Positions 1-12,400 of a stretch of 64,000 bases of DNA are shown one piece after another (position 1 is the first letter of the stretch; each line of letters opens with the position of its first letter). The DNA comes from Gnetum montanum (lineage: Eukaryota > Streptophyta > Gnetopsida > Gnetales > Gnetaceae). Location: contig MNCI01012738.1 of assembly GCA_015680685.1 (NCBI GenBank), positions 23,671 through 87,670 of the forward strand. Direction: 5' to 3'. Made by a program: the position numbers and the translations under genes. A model generated the notes under the pieces. That model searched no databases and was not told the DNA's origin. It saw only the letters and a list, made by a program, of their open reading frames with translations.

Positions 1-2709
1 TATAACCAGATACGTATTAATCCAGAACACCAGTTTCGAACCACTTTTATGACACCTTGGGGAACCTTTTGTTACACGATGATTCCTTTCGGTCTCAAGA
101 ACACTGGGGCCACATATCAAAGGGCGATGACATACATCTTCAGCGATTACATCTTACATTCGCTCAATGATTACGTGGATGACATAGTGGTTAAATCAAA
201 AACGTCAGAACAACATGTACAGGATCTTGACTTAGTATTGAAACGTTGTCTAAAATATGAACTAAGGCTTAACCCAAAGAAATGCGTCTTCGGCGTCAAG
301 ACAGGTAAATTGCTTGGATTCGTAACCTCAGAAGCAGGGATACGGGTAGAACCCGATAAGGTTAAGGCCATTACAAATCTGAAATCACCTAGCAACCTAA
401 CCGAACTTCGAGGGCTACAAGGTCGATTACAGCTCATCAGGAGGTTCATAGAAAGATTGACAGAGAAACTAATACCTATGAACCACCTACTATGCAAAAA
501 CGTCCATTTTGAATGGACCCCGCAATGCCAAGAAGCATTTGACAATATTAAAACAGCACTCGCTCGACTACCCACGGTGTACCCACCCAAAAACGACAAG
601 CCGTTTTACATCTACCTGGCCACATCAGAATCATCAATCGCGTCTCTGCTTTGCCAGAAACAAGATGACAGAACTGAATTCCCTGTATACTACCTGAGCC
701 ATGCATTAGTTTCCCACGAAAAAAGATACAACGATGTAGAGAAGTCATGTTTAGCTTTAGTTTTCTCTTTAAAGAAATGGCGACATTATGTTTTCCAAAA
801 TCAGGCTAACATAATTTGCAAAGACAATGTACTTAGATCTATAACTGGAAATATCTATGAATCAAGCAGGATAGCCTGTTGGAAGGCCATCATAGCTGAG
901 TTTGACTTGCGCTGCGTAGCACAATCATCAGTCAAAGGCCAAGCCATAGCAAATCAAATGACTACGTCGCCAACACAAGATCTAGGTGTGATAGAACCTG
1001 AATTCCCAGACGAAAATGTAAATATAATAGATATGGTGCCAGATAACTACGATGCCATTCTAAACTTCAATGGAACATCCACCTCTCGAGGAGGAAGTGC
1101 TGCCACTGTAATCACATACCCATCTGGGGAAATTAAACCTTTTGCTTATCGCTTCAACTTTCATTGTAATAATAACATAGCAGAATATGAAGGCCTCCTT
1201 AGAGGTCTCACAGCCGCACTAGCTTCGGACATCACACGGCTTGTAGCCAGAGGGGACTCACAACTGGTCGTAAACCAAGTCACAGACGTCTATACATGTA
1301 AAGCACAACACTTACAACCATATTGCGATTTGGCCAAACACCTACTTAAACGATTCGAGAACGTTGATGTCCAACACGTCTCCAGGAATGACAATACCAT
1401 TGCAGACGCATTAGCAACCTTAGCATTGAACATATCCCCTGACATGTTTCACGCGTTACCAAGCTCTGTAACCAGCTGTGCCGAGCCCGTAACCAATACT
1501 CTCGACATGCTGCCAATCACGTCTGTCAGTACAACACATGCTAATGAATGGTACGATGACGTAAAAGAATACCTTCTGCGCGGTGAAACGCCACAACATT
1601 TAACGAACGCACAAAAGGATGCAGTATGCAAACGCTCTAGACAATACACACTAATAGGAGATACATTGTGCCGCCGATCCTACGAAGGCATACTGCTGAC
1701 ATGCGTCAATAGTACCGAAGCCCAAACGATAGTTGAAAAAGTACACGATGGAATATGCGGGGGACACATTGCACCGAAGGCAATGGCAACCAAAATTAAA
1801 CGCTTAGGCTACTATTGGCCACACATGGAGTACGATTGTCTGTCCAAGGTCAAAACATGTGGTACTTGTCAAAAACACAGTAATCTAATCCATATCCCAC
1901 CAAATGAGTTGCACACTGCACATATCACATGGCCCTTCCAAAAGTGGGGATTGGACCTTATAGGCTCGATAACACCCACATCTTCTGCCGGGCATGGTTT
2001 TATTATAACAGCAACCGAATATTTCATGAAATGGGTAGAAGTTGCACCCCTTCAAAAAACTACTACTAAACACATGTGCTACTTCATCCTCGAAAACATT
2101 GTGACCCGTTTTGGCATTCCCATGACAATCATCACGGACAATGGGCCACAATTTAGCAGTGCCGAGACCAAAACGTTTTGTGATAGTCTAGGGATCAAAC
2201 ATTCATTTTCATCCCCTTACTACCCTCAGAGCAATGGGCAGGTGGAAGCGACAAACAAGACAATCATTACAATACTCAAAAAGATGCTTGCCCAAAGTAA
2301 GCGAAGATGGCACGAACAACTGGTGTATGCATTGTGGGCATACCGTACTACACATCAGACTTCGACAGGTAAAACTCCATACAATCTTGCTTATGGATCA
2401 GAAGCCGTTTTACCTTTGGAATTGCAAGTACCATCTCTAAGGATCACACTTTCCGGACTTCTCGACGATGGGGAAAACAATGCTCTACGGCAACGACATC
2501 GACATGACATTCATAAACGCCCCATCAAAGAAGGAGACCTCGTGCTTAAAGCTGTTCGAGAACACCCTGATAAATTCTCAGTCAACTAGGAAGGGCCTTA
2601 CTTGGTCATCAAAGCATTCGACAACGGAGCATTTAAGCTAGCTGACATGGACAGAAAAGAATTTGCGAATCCAACCAATCACTTGTTCTTGAAACTGTTC
2701 TATACATAA
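1..2709 (+). pseudogene. pol: Element A pol, 3' part: RT, RNase H, second RNase H, integrase
   Basis: The frame is open from base 1, so the RT start lies outside the window. YVDD, the RT catalytic box, is encoded at 172-183. The RT-linked RNase H and connection follow to about 950. A second RNase H-like domain starts near 1057 (LNFNGTSTSRGG, later RGDSQLVVNQV), the double arrangement known from the Tat/Ogre branch of Ty3/Gypsy. The integrase has an HHCC finger (about 1745-1875) and a DDE triad: WGLDLIG near 1947, TDNGPQF near 2136 and an E after SNGQV near 2245. An in-frame gap after LLDDGENN removes about 25 codons that C retains. A TAG at 2587-2589 replaces the Trp of NWEGPY; the frame would otherwise run to TAA at 2707-2709. 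It is the best preserved pol here and closest to C. It is probably inactive because of the stop and gap, though the RT-RNase H part looks sound. Confidence 0.9.
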
Positions 2710-3250
2710 ATTTGAGCTCAGGTATGTGTTAGTCCTGGAATCATGACTATAAACTGATACCACAGCTAGTCCTGGAATCACGACTATAAACTGATACCAT
2801 AGATTAGTCCTGGGATCACGACTATAAACTGATACCATAGAGAAGTCCTGGGTTATGACTATAAACTGATACCACAGATTAGTCCTGGAATCATGACTAT
2901 AAACTGATACCACAGATAAGTCCTGGATTATGACTATAAACTGCTACCACAGTTAGTCCTGGGTTACGACTTAAAACTGACACCACCATAGTCCTGGAAT
3001 CATGACTATAAACTGATACCACACAGTGTCCGCAATGATGATAAACTAGCATCTTTCTGGCATGACAGTAAAATGTCACCGTCAGAACCATCATAGTCCG
3101 CTAAGAATATAAACTAGCTTGCCTCTACATGGTCCGCTAAGACTCGAAACTGGCAACGTACTGTCTGCCACGATATTAAACGGGCAATGTTCAACGGGTT
3201 ATGACACAAAACTAACCCATAATATTCCGTTAAGACTATAAACTAGCACG
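2710..3250 (+). repeat. Element A 3' UTR tandem array (TAAACTGATACCACA type)
   Basis: Imperfect tandem units of roughly 35-40 bp begin right after the integrase stop. Each carries a GTCCTGG..TGACTATAAACTGATACCAC core. Units near the end drift toward GTCCGCTAAGAC..AAACTAGC, the same motif seen in the other elements of the window. Variable tandem repeats between integrase and the 3' LTR are a known Tat/Ogre habit. The reverse-strand open frames here are by-products of the repeat. Confidence 0.85.
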
Positions 3251-4171
3251 TTCATCTTCGACCCTTCACTCCACAGCCATATTCATTCATCAGAATCATT
3301 ACATCCCTCATCGGCACACAATCTCATCAACATCGTCGACATCTGCACCCAATGCTCAGAATCGCCCCCAATATTTTTGTTCACCTGCAGCTGTTTAAGT
3401 TTAAGCTTGTTTATTCATTAATGGTTTTCTTGTCTCCTTGGAGTTATGTTTGTAGGATGACGCTCAGAAGTTCTCGTACAAGAGTGCATTTCATCATAGG
3501 CAACAAGATGAGGCAATGTCCATTAATCCACCTGGCAAGACTAAATCAAACCGTTAATCCGTACATTCCCATTCCCAAAAAATTCACTATCTATTCACCA
3601 AACTATCACACACTGTAAAAAATTACAGCAGTCGCAACACCCAAAACACAACATTTGCACATGAGTACAAGAACAGTTTACAGTTTACAGTTAAAAAAAA
3701 AAACCCTCGGCACTTCCCATACGAACCCCAGGCGGGAAGGCATCGGTCTTGAAAATAGGTACTCATGTCAAAAGCAGTTAAGAAACATCCTGTTGCATGG
3801 CTTTGGCACTTCTCCTACAGTTTCCCCAAAGAAGGGTGTTGTTCCTCCAAAGAATTCAAAACATCACCCCGTGGCTTTGGCATTGACAACAAGCTCTCTC
3901 AAACACTAACTGAGAGCACTGTTCCGCCAAAGGACGCGCATCAAAGGCCTGAGTTCCGAGTCTACCAAAAAATGGCTATCGACGAGGACCAGCCTTCTGC
4001 ACACCTGAGCATCCCATTTCCCCAGCATAATCCTTTGGGGTATTCACCAATCCCCACAATCCCTTCTCCCCTACCAGCTACCAATCTCACCTTTTTCCAT
4101 CCCATACATTACTAAACACGGTACGAGGACGTCTAGTCAAGTGGCAAAGGGCAAGGCTTTTATCAAGTTGC
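3251..4171 (+). other. Element A 3' UTR with a possible small conserved frame
   Basis: This stretch is shared with element C (33480-34445). A frame at 3765-4115 begins MSKAVKKHPVAWLW; C has a frame beginning MSKKIKKHPVAWLW at 34027. Upstream, TATGTTTGTAG/GATGACGC (about 3446-3462) resembles a 3' splice acceptor and matches GTGTTTGCAG/GATGACAC in C. Both frames contain an imperfect internal repeat (..CGTGGCTTTGG..). I do not recognise a domain. It may be a small accessory frame read from a spliced RNA, or simply conserved noncoding repeat. Confidence 0.4.
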
Positions 4172-4256
4172 TTGTGGTGTTTTGCGCTTCTTTGTCGACC
4201 CTTCTCGGGTCGATTCCTCCAAGCATCAACAAAGAGGGGCCAATGAAACACCACAA
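4172..4256 (+). promoter_or_regulatory. Polypurine tract inside a stem-loop at the 3' LTR border (A)
   Basis: The polypurine tract AAAGAGGGGCCAA (4231-4243) primes plus-strand DNA and ends where the LTR starts with TG at 4244. An outer stem pairs TTGTGGTGTTT (4172-4182) with AAACACCACAA (4246-4256), which lies inside the LTR. An inner stem pairs CTTTGTCGACCCTT (4190-4203) with AAGCATCAACAAAG (4221-4234), with a few mismatches. Equivalent pairings in B, C and D have altered bases that keep pairing. Confidence 0.7.
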
Positions 4257-5527
4257 AAAATTTCGAGTTTGGCACTTGTCCGACAAGAAACAGATCCCCG
4301 TGACCTTCAGACGACGTCGACTACATTTGGAGTCACACATGGCAATTTTGAGGATCGAAACACTTTGTTTTTTTTTACCAAGTGTTGTGCCAACGTCTAC
4401 GCTCAGTGTCTACGCCCAGCGTCTACGCCCAGCGTATACACCCGACGCCCAGCACACGCCACACATGTACGCTCAGCAGGTGCAACAGGAGCAAGAATTG
4501 AAGCAAGTCGGCGATCAGCATTCATCAGCGTATACGCCCAAGCATATACGCCCCAGCGTATATGCCCAGCGTCCACCCAAGTTCACACGCCCAGCAAGTT
4601 CGGCGTATACGCCAGCCTGATGTGCCGTATACGCCTAGCGTATACCATGTTTCTAAATTGTACACACCTGGTCTACACGCCACGTGTCTCCCAACCCAAT
4701 TTTCCTGGTAAAACCCCACGTATAAAAGGCCCAGTTTTCTGCATTTTAGAGGGTCAGCAAAAATTTACCAGAGCAGACCCAGAGCAATTACGTTGTACAC
4801 TAGAGCCTAAAACCCTCTACGCTGGAACCCCTGTACGCTGAGCACCATCTCTACGCTCCGCCTACCGTGCGAACTAGCCGCCTCGCTGCACCCACCGGGG
4901 CTTTACGTCTGCCTTATGTACACGCACAACTACGTTAAGACCGGTACCTCGAAAACTATTTTCTTATAGCGTCATTGTTACAGTTTACATTCTATTTACG
5001 CTCACTTTGTTTACGCTATTTACATTTGTCTAAGCTGTTTAAACTTGTTTACGCTCGTTTACGCTTACGCTGCACTTACACTTTACGCTGTTTACGCCCT
5101 GTTTATGCTCTACGCTTTACGCCCTTTTCACGCTCTGTTTACGCTTTACGCCCAGTTTATGCCCTGTTCACACTGTTTACATTGTATAAGCTTAGTTTAC
5201 GCTATTACTCCGTGCACATTTTTGTTTACGCTTTATGCTGCCTACGCTGTTTACGCTGATTACCCCAGTTGCATTTTGTTTATGCCCTGTTCACACTCTT
5301 CGCTCTGTTTTACACCCGCTACACTGTTTACGCATAACCCAGCGTATAACACTTCGGTGACGCTTGGGGAAATCCTTGTCTGATCCGCGTGCGGACCACC
5401 CAAGGTACCCTACTTTTGTGCATTCTAGCATGCCCTCGGGTGAAGGTAGGGTCATCTGTGCTCGTCCTATGATCCCACGGTCTCTATTTTCCCTTCCAGC
5501 CAGGGACCAACAATTTAAGGTGGTACA
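4244..5527 (+). mobile_element. Element A 3' LTR (subfamily 1)
   Basis: It starts TGAAACACC right after the polypurine tract and ends GGTACA, the same borders as the element C LTRs. U3 (about 4390-4640) is dense in GCGTATACGCC-type palindromes. A TATA box, TATAAAAG, lies at 4721-4728. The downstream part (4970-5340) is filled with TTTACGC repeats. The end segment GGGGAAATCC..CTGATCC..GGACCAC is shared with C. The next bases (5528 on) are element B gag, so A sits inside B; its 5' LTR is outside the window. Confidence 0.85.
4721..4728 (+). promoter_or_regulatory. TATA box of element A LTR
   Basis: TATAAAAG at the same relative place as TATAAAAA and TATAAAAC in the two C LTRs; it probably sets the start of the R region. 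Confidence 0.6.
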
Positions 5528-7815
5528 CCTAACCCACCTCATTGTGTTCCCGCGCATGTGCCATCGCATGTGCATGTGATACCTACAATGTTGACTATGC
5601 TCCAAACCCACACAACAGAGCCCGCCACTACTGCATGGTGGGTTCCAAACATGTCGTCCGTCGTGCATCCTGTGCAAATGCCCCCTCATCCCCATCATCA
5701 GAGCCAGGTCCCGCAAGTGCTAAATCTAGCTACAGGATCATTACTCATACCCCCAGTCATGCAAATAGCATACCCAATGATGCAACCAACGGTGGCTGCC
5801 CCATCTGCATTAACTACCAGATGGTGGATGCCACAAGCAACACAATTTGCAAGGACTATCAACCAAGTTGCCGCATCTATTGCGCCACTTGGTGTGGCCC
5901 CTCCTACCATGCCACAAATGACCCCATCATCCACGAGTCTAGATCAAGCCTTCCAGCTCATTCAAACCCTTACGGAGGAGGTTAGGTGTCTCAAGGCTAT
6001 TGGCTCTAACATGGTACAAGTCATGGATTTCTACCATGATGATCCTATTAGTCCAGCAGTTCCATTCCTTTCGTTGCCACCTGGGATGTCCCTTCCTCAT
6101 TTCAAAAAATACAATGGGGAAGGTGATCCCAACGCCCACCTCATCACTTTTAGGTCAAAGTCCTTATTGCTACAACAATGGCCGCATACCATAATCCATG
6201 TCTTTCCTATGTCCTTAGCGGGTAAAGATTTGGAATGGTATCGAGCACTTCCACGCACTTCCATTTCAACTTTGGAAGAGCTGTTAACCCAATTTGTGAC
6301 TCGTTTCAAATACAACCTAAAGCCAGAAGTCACACTGGACCAGCTCATGGGAGTTAAGCAAGACCCACTTGAGTCAGTCCAAAAGTTCATACTGGAGCAC
6401 CACCTTGAATGAGATCCGCAAACCCATCGTGGAGGCCCATCTATTGGCAATCTTCAAGGGAGCAGTCAATGACTTTATCAAGTCTAAGTTGTATTATCTC
6501 ACTCTTCGTTCCCTCAACCAAGCTTTTTCTCAGACTAAGAGCATCCAAGATGCAGCGGAGGCTAGCAAAGACTTGGTGTATGTGGTCTACAAGAATGCTC
6601 ATAGAAAAAGCAAGGACAAAGGCAAAGCCACCACGACTACAGTGGCGACGGTTGCTAAAGGGGCCAAGAAGAAAGGAAACAATAACAAGAAAACAACTGT
6701 GGAGCTAGTTGAGCTGACAACAAGATCAGGTGGCACTAATCAAGAAGCTCCTTCTACCCCTGAAGCACCTCCGCAGCCGAGGCTAAAATTTGAGCGTAAG
6801 GACCGCTCAAATTACGCAACTCTACCTATGAAGCCTTCAAAACTTCTGAAGCAATTATTGGGAACCAACCACATCTGACACAAGGTGGTGTCTGAGGAGG
6901 CTTTAAAACATCACAGGCGTCACTGTGAGTTACTCCAAAATCCCTCCTTGGCCCAACGTAATGAACCACCTGTGCCCAAGAACTTTAAGCTAGACAGTTT
7001 CTGTGACTACCATCAATTGTGCGGGCATGACACGAACTACTGCTGGGCATTGAAGGATGACATCCAATGTCTGATAAATCAAGGTGACTTGATCTTAGAT
7101 AGCAGTAGCCCGACATGCCTAGAAAACCAGGCCATGCATGTGTACCAGGATTCGTTGAATGCAAAAAATGCAGGGTACACAATCAACGTGGTAGGAATAG
7201 CAGGTGACAATCAGGCGTGGCCAAGGTAGCCTTTTGTGTTACGAATGCAATCTCACTTGAGCCATACAATAGGTCCGTCAGCATCGATGAGTGGAACTCC
7301 AAGGCACCCTTTCATCTTTTGAACTGTGTCTCAGAATGCTTCCCGATATCCTGCAGTCGTTAAAGCCATGGCCTAGCCTACGCCTACACCCAAGGCACCC
7401 TTAGTTATCAAAGTCCCTAAACTATCAACCGCCCCTCCTACGCAAGGGAAATCTTCTAAGTCAAACCCACCTACTATCGCTGTTGATGTAGCCAAGGGTC
7501 CTTTTACACTGGGTTTACCCAAACCTCAACCCCTAGCTTCTGCACCTTTCACCCCACTTTTCAAAAACAAAGAGGTTACACGAAAGCAATTATCTCTTCC
7601 AGGCCAAAGAAAGCGTAACCCTCGGCCAAATGTCACTCCTCCCCGCAAAATTTGCTACCTAGGGCAAATGGAAGAGGAAAGGGGTGACAAAAAACCCGAT
7701 CATGGGCAAGATCTCTTTGATGCCCTAACACAAGTCAAATAGGCTCTGAAACAAAAAAAATACAACATTGAGCCTTTATGACTTGCTCATGACGTCGTAA
7801 ACACATCATGAGGCT
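5528..7815 (+). pseudogene. gag: Element B gag, 5'-truncated by element A, with decayed gag-protease linker
   Basis: The upstream part is cut off by the A insertion. A Pro/Gln-rich N-terminal segment precedes the retrotransposon gag domain (about 6060-6500: LPHFKKYNGEGDPNAHL, EWYRALP, FVTRFKYNLKPE). A frameshift near 6405 moves the frame, which then runs to a TGA at 6876-6878. A basic stretch is followed by the knuckle CDYHQ..GHDTNYC near 7003-7045. After 7230 the linker toward the protease is full of stops. Gag would form the particle and bind the RNA genome. The gag core matches C (20748-21250) and D (15726-16230). Confidence 0.85.
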
Positions 7816-8590
7816 ATGGTTCGCATCCTAACATCCATACCTGTGGACGAAAGCCTGCCAGTAGACGAAGAAGCAATCCACTGTATCATGCTTTCACCTG
7901 CTGCTAAAAAACTAGATCCCACCCTGTTGACCTTTCATGAAGAATCCATTAAGGATAATCCTGAGGGTCAAGTGATGATAGAACCCATGTTCATCACCAT
8001 CCGGGTCAGCCAACACCGAATCTGGAGAGTACATGTAGATGACGGGGTGGCCACTAATGTCATCCCTTATCCCATAGTGGATAAATTAGACCTAATCGAT
8101 CAGATCAGTCCTACAATGACATCATATCTAAAGTCGTCCAACGGGACATGGGTGCAGGTCAAAGGGACCGTCCATATCAACTTTGTGGTAGGGGACCAGT
8201 TCCCCACAGACGCTACGTTTATTGTGGTCGAGGAAATGCCTGGATTCAATTTGATTCTTGAGAGGTCTTGGTTAGCCCAACTCAGAGTAGTTTCATCACC
8301 CATTCATCAAGAAATCCATTTGCCTTATGCAGGAGGAGAAGTGGTTATCCGCGGTGATGAAATAACCCCGCAAGCTATTAATAACATAGAGATAGAACAA
8401 GGGTCAGAGATCGAAACGCCTGAGAATCCATCCCTTGTCCAAGTACCTGAGCGAGCTTAAATAGTGGCTGATGAAGGCCTGACTTGGGCTGAACTACCAT
8501 TCCCAGAGGAAGATTGCGATGCAAAGGGGAAGGGCCATAAATCTACATGTCCTTATGCATCGTTAAAAATAAAAGCAATTAAGAAATAGT
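7816..8590 (+). pseudogene. pro: Element B aspartic protease (retropepsin)
   Basis: The 214-codon frame (7816-8460) shows the retropepsin core VHVDDGVATNVIPYPI with the active-site aspartate in a D-D-G triad, a flap region (KGTVHINFVVGDQFPT) and FNLILERSWLAQL near the second conserved segment. Related copies read LGRPW there. The TAA at 8458-8460 interrupts a tail that continues by similarity to about 8590 (ELPFPEEDCD, then an ASLKIKAIKK end like C). The protease would cut the Gag-Pol polyprotein. Confidence 0.8.
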
Positions 8591-9470
8591 TACGGAGTTA
8601 GCAATATTTCCTAACTAATACGGTCTCATCATCCATGCTATTTATGCTTACATTTTATACTTCTTATGTTTATGCATGTGCTTACACTTTCCACTAGTTA
8701 ATCTCATTATGCTCATGTTTATCTTTGTGTTTGGCTTTACGTTTCTATTTTCTTTACTCCTACGCAAAGGCTCAAAATGGCCTTAAACTAGCAACCTTAT
8801 CTACACTTCTCACCCAAATTATGCAAAGGCCCGAAATGGCCCTAAACTAGAGACTTCATTTACGTGTGGCACCTGAATCAGCTACGGCCCGAAATGGCCT
8901 TAAAGTAGCAATTTCATTTACTCTTTGTATCTAAATCCCATTTATGCTTGGAATGAAAATTTCATTCACGCTTTATACCGGAATCCGATTTACACTTACT
9001 CTTCATACCTTAAACTAAAAAGGAGGGCCCGAAATAGCCTTAAACTATCCACGGTCCGAAATGACCCTAAACTAATGCAATGCTTATCACCTCGTAATTC
9101 GACCGCATTAACTACGGTTTGTGCGAAATATAAATCCAACCATTTCAACACGCTAGATGCACCACATTGCACCTCTCATCTCATTTTATATGCTAGCATC
9201 TGGGAATCTTAGCTTGGCATTTCTTTTTACAAACTATTTTTAACATACCACTAAGACCTTAAACTGGAAAATTCTCTAATAGGAAATTCTGACACAAAAA
9301 ACAAACAAAATTTTATCATTTAATAGATTAGGAAAAAAACGATGTAACAACTTCTTTTTTTGGAAATTTTGCAAGATCACTCGCAAATGGATGCAGCTTT
9401 ATCTACACCCTTAGCCTTAACAGGGCTGCATGGGAAGGTCATTAGATAGTATGATCACACGCTAGTAGGA
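8591..9470 (+). repeat. Element B protease-RT spacer with GGCCTTAAACTAG array, no antisense gene
   Basis: This roughly 0.9-kb stretch holds irregular repeats of GGCCCGAAATGGCCTTAAACTAG (best at 8765-9075, with a further half unit near 9255). It contains no reverse-strand gene, unlike the matching place in C, D and E. A pyrimidine run and GGAAATTTTGCAAG near 9350-9375 look like a damaged splice acceptor before RT. Confidence 0.7.
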
Positions 9471-9479
9471 ACAAACTCT

Positions 9480-12400
9480 TCCATTTATGATGCAACCATA
9501 GCAACATTGGGAACATCCCCAAACTGGCCAGAACATCTAACCTGAACACTTGACCTTGAGGTTGGTGATGTAACCGAGGACCCTCTCAGCAAGGTCCCTG
9601 TGGTTATGCACAAGGGTGAAAATAAAAATCTTAGGGTTAGTTCTCTTCTAGACCAACAGATGCAGAGTGACATGACCCAAGTGCTCCAAAACAACGCTTC
9701 TGAATTCGCGTGGTCATATGAAGACATGATGGGTTTAAACCCGAGATTAATACAACACAACATAATCTTAGACCCATGTATCGAACCAATTAGACAGAAG
9801 GCACGAAAGATTAAGCCGAAAATCGTGCTTGCAATGCATGATGAAATCACCAAGCTATATTAGGCTGGTTTCATCCATGCGGTTGATTACTCAGATTGGG
9901 TGTCCAACATTGTAGTTGTCTCTAAGAAAAAAGGAGGCATACGCATTTGCATAGACTTCCAGGATCTGAACAAAGCTACGATTAAGGACAACTTCCCGTT
10001 ACTGAGTATCGACCAATTGATCAACACAACATCTGGTCACACACTTCTGTCCTTTATGGATGGTTTTTCAGGTTTTAATCAAATTCATATTAACCTAGAG
10101 CACCAATTGACCACAACATTCATGATGCCCTGGGGGACCTTCTGCTACACCATGATGCCTTTTGGGTTAAAATATGCCAGAGCAACATATTAATGAGCTA
10201 TGACATACATCTTTAGTGATTATCTCTTAGGGAGATTGAAGGACTACGTAGATGACATAGCTGTCAAGTCTATAAATTCAGAAGATCATTCAGAAGACCT
10301 AAAGTTAGTCCTTAAACAATGTCTCAAACATGACTTACAACTCAACCCAAAGAAATGCGTGTTTAGAGTCAAAACTGGATGCATGTTGGGGTTTGTGGTA
10401 TTAGAGACTAGCATCTGAGTCGACCCTGATAAAGTTAAAGCCATCGTCGATTTAACGCCACCAAAAAATCTCAAAGAATTATGTGGGTTACAGGGTAGAC
10501 TTTAGTTCATCAGGCGGTTCATCTCAAAGTTAATAGATAAATTACACCCCATGCAACATCTTCTGAAGAAGGGCATCAATTTTGAATGGACTGATGACTG
10601 CCAGCATGCATTTGACAATTTAAAAGAAGAGGTACAATATTTACCAATGATTTTCCCACCACAAATGGATCAACCTTTCTACATTTATCTAGCTAACTCA
10701 GACGTGTCCATAGCTGCATTACTGTGCCAAAAGAGGAACAATGGGTCAGAAGCACCTATCTATTACCTCAATCATGATCTATTTGCATATGAAACAAGGT
10801 ATAACGAAGTGGATCATAACTGTTTGGCATTAGTTTTCACACTCAAAAAATGTAGGCATTATCTTTTCTACAGTCAGGTCAACATAATTTGTAAAAGTAA
10901 CGTTCTGCGGGCTATCTCCAACAATTTGTATGAAAGTAGTAGGACAGCTTGTTGGAAAGCTATCACAGCTGAGTTTTATTTACATTATGTTGGCCAATCA
11001 TCCACCAAAGGCCAAGCCATAGCTGACCAATTAGCAATGTCACCGATTAACGACCAAGCTATAATAGAGCCAGAATTCCTGGATGAACATGTACATAGTT
11101 TAAGCCCTGTATCAACAGGCCTTGAAGCAATGTTATACTTCGATGGAGCTTCAACCACTAAGGGCGGCAGTGCCACCACCGTTATTATGATTACCCCCAA
11201 GGATGTGCGTCCATCGGCTTACCGCCTGACATTCCCTTGTACGAACAATGTGGTAGAGTATGAGGGACTCCTCAGAGGGTTGTTGACAGCCAGAGAACTT
11301 AACGTTCAATACCTGGCAATCTAAGGCGATTCGATGCTGGTCATCAATTAAATCATAGGATTCTACACCTGCAAAGCCATGCATCTATAGCCCTATTGCG
11401 ATATGGCTAAAGATCTCCTGAAGAAATTTGTGATGATCGATGCCCAACACGTTTCGCGCAATGAAAATGCTATTGCCGATGCATTGGCAACGCTGGCACT
11501 AAACGTGCCATCACACTTGTTTGCCACTTGGCCCGACTTAATGATAGAATGTACAGAGCTTGTCATTCAAGTGGCGTAGATTTCTTCATTAGACGTGGGA
11601 GGAATGCTAGAATGGTATGACAACATTAAAACTTACCTTCTGCATGGCGAACCACAACACGAGCTAATGCATGCAAAAAAGGACACGGTGCGCAAGCGTG
11701 CTAGACAATACGTCATCATTGGAGACAATATTCTCTGTAGACGCTCCTTCGATGGGGTGTTACTCACCTGCGTCAATAATGATCAAGCACGGTGAATAGT
11801 TAGCAAGGTCCACAAAGGACTATGTGGGGGACACGTAGCCCCGCGAGCCATGGTCGCTAAGATCAGATGCCTAGGGTACTATTGGCCATACATGGAAAAA
11901 TATTGTCTTGCCAAGGTTAATATGTGTGACACGTGCCAGCATTATGCAAATCTAATACATGTGTCACCAACTAAGTTACACACTACACAGATGACTTGGC
12001 CATTCCAATGATGGGGACTGGACATCATAGGCCCCATCGCACCCAAATCTTCTACAGGACATAGCTTCATTATCATCACCACCAAATATTTTATGAAGTA
12101 GGTCAAGGCTATTCCTCTACAGAAGATTACATCTCAACAGGTTTGCCATTTCATCTTAGATAATATTGTAACCAGATTTGGACTCCCTATGACTATTGTG
12201 ACTGACAACAGACCACAATTTAGTAGCACAGAAACCAAATATTTTTGGAATAATCTTGGTATCAAGTAATCTTTTTCTTCACCTTATTACCTGTAAGCAA
12301 ATGGTCAAGTAGAGGCAAAAAACAAGGTGATTATCAATTTACTTAAGAAGATGCTCAATAGTAATAAGAAGCAGTGGCATGAAAAAATCCTCTATGTGCT

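Noticed and set aside
171-599. Reverse-strand frame of 142 codons opposite RT
   Set aside because: A shadow of the conserved RT frame on the other strand; the same holds for frames at 6097-6450, 10286-10474 and 42913-43179.
2710-3250. Regularly spaced repeats that could be read as a CRISPR array
   Set aside because: Units drift continuously, have no unique spacers, and sit after a retrotransposon integrase in plant DNA.
4182-5383. Several long frames in the A LTR rich in Tyr-Ala-Gln or Leu-Arg
   Set aside because: They are translations of TACGCC/TTTACGC repeats and change freely between LTR copies.
5542-5985. Second-frame 147-codon protein overlapping B gag
   Set aside because: The frame at 5558 is the one that continues into the conserved gag core; the other is a shadow.
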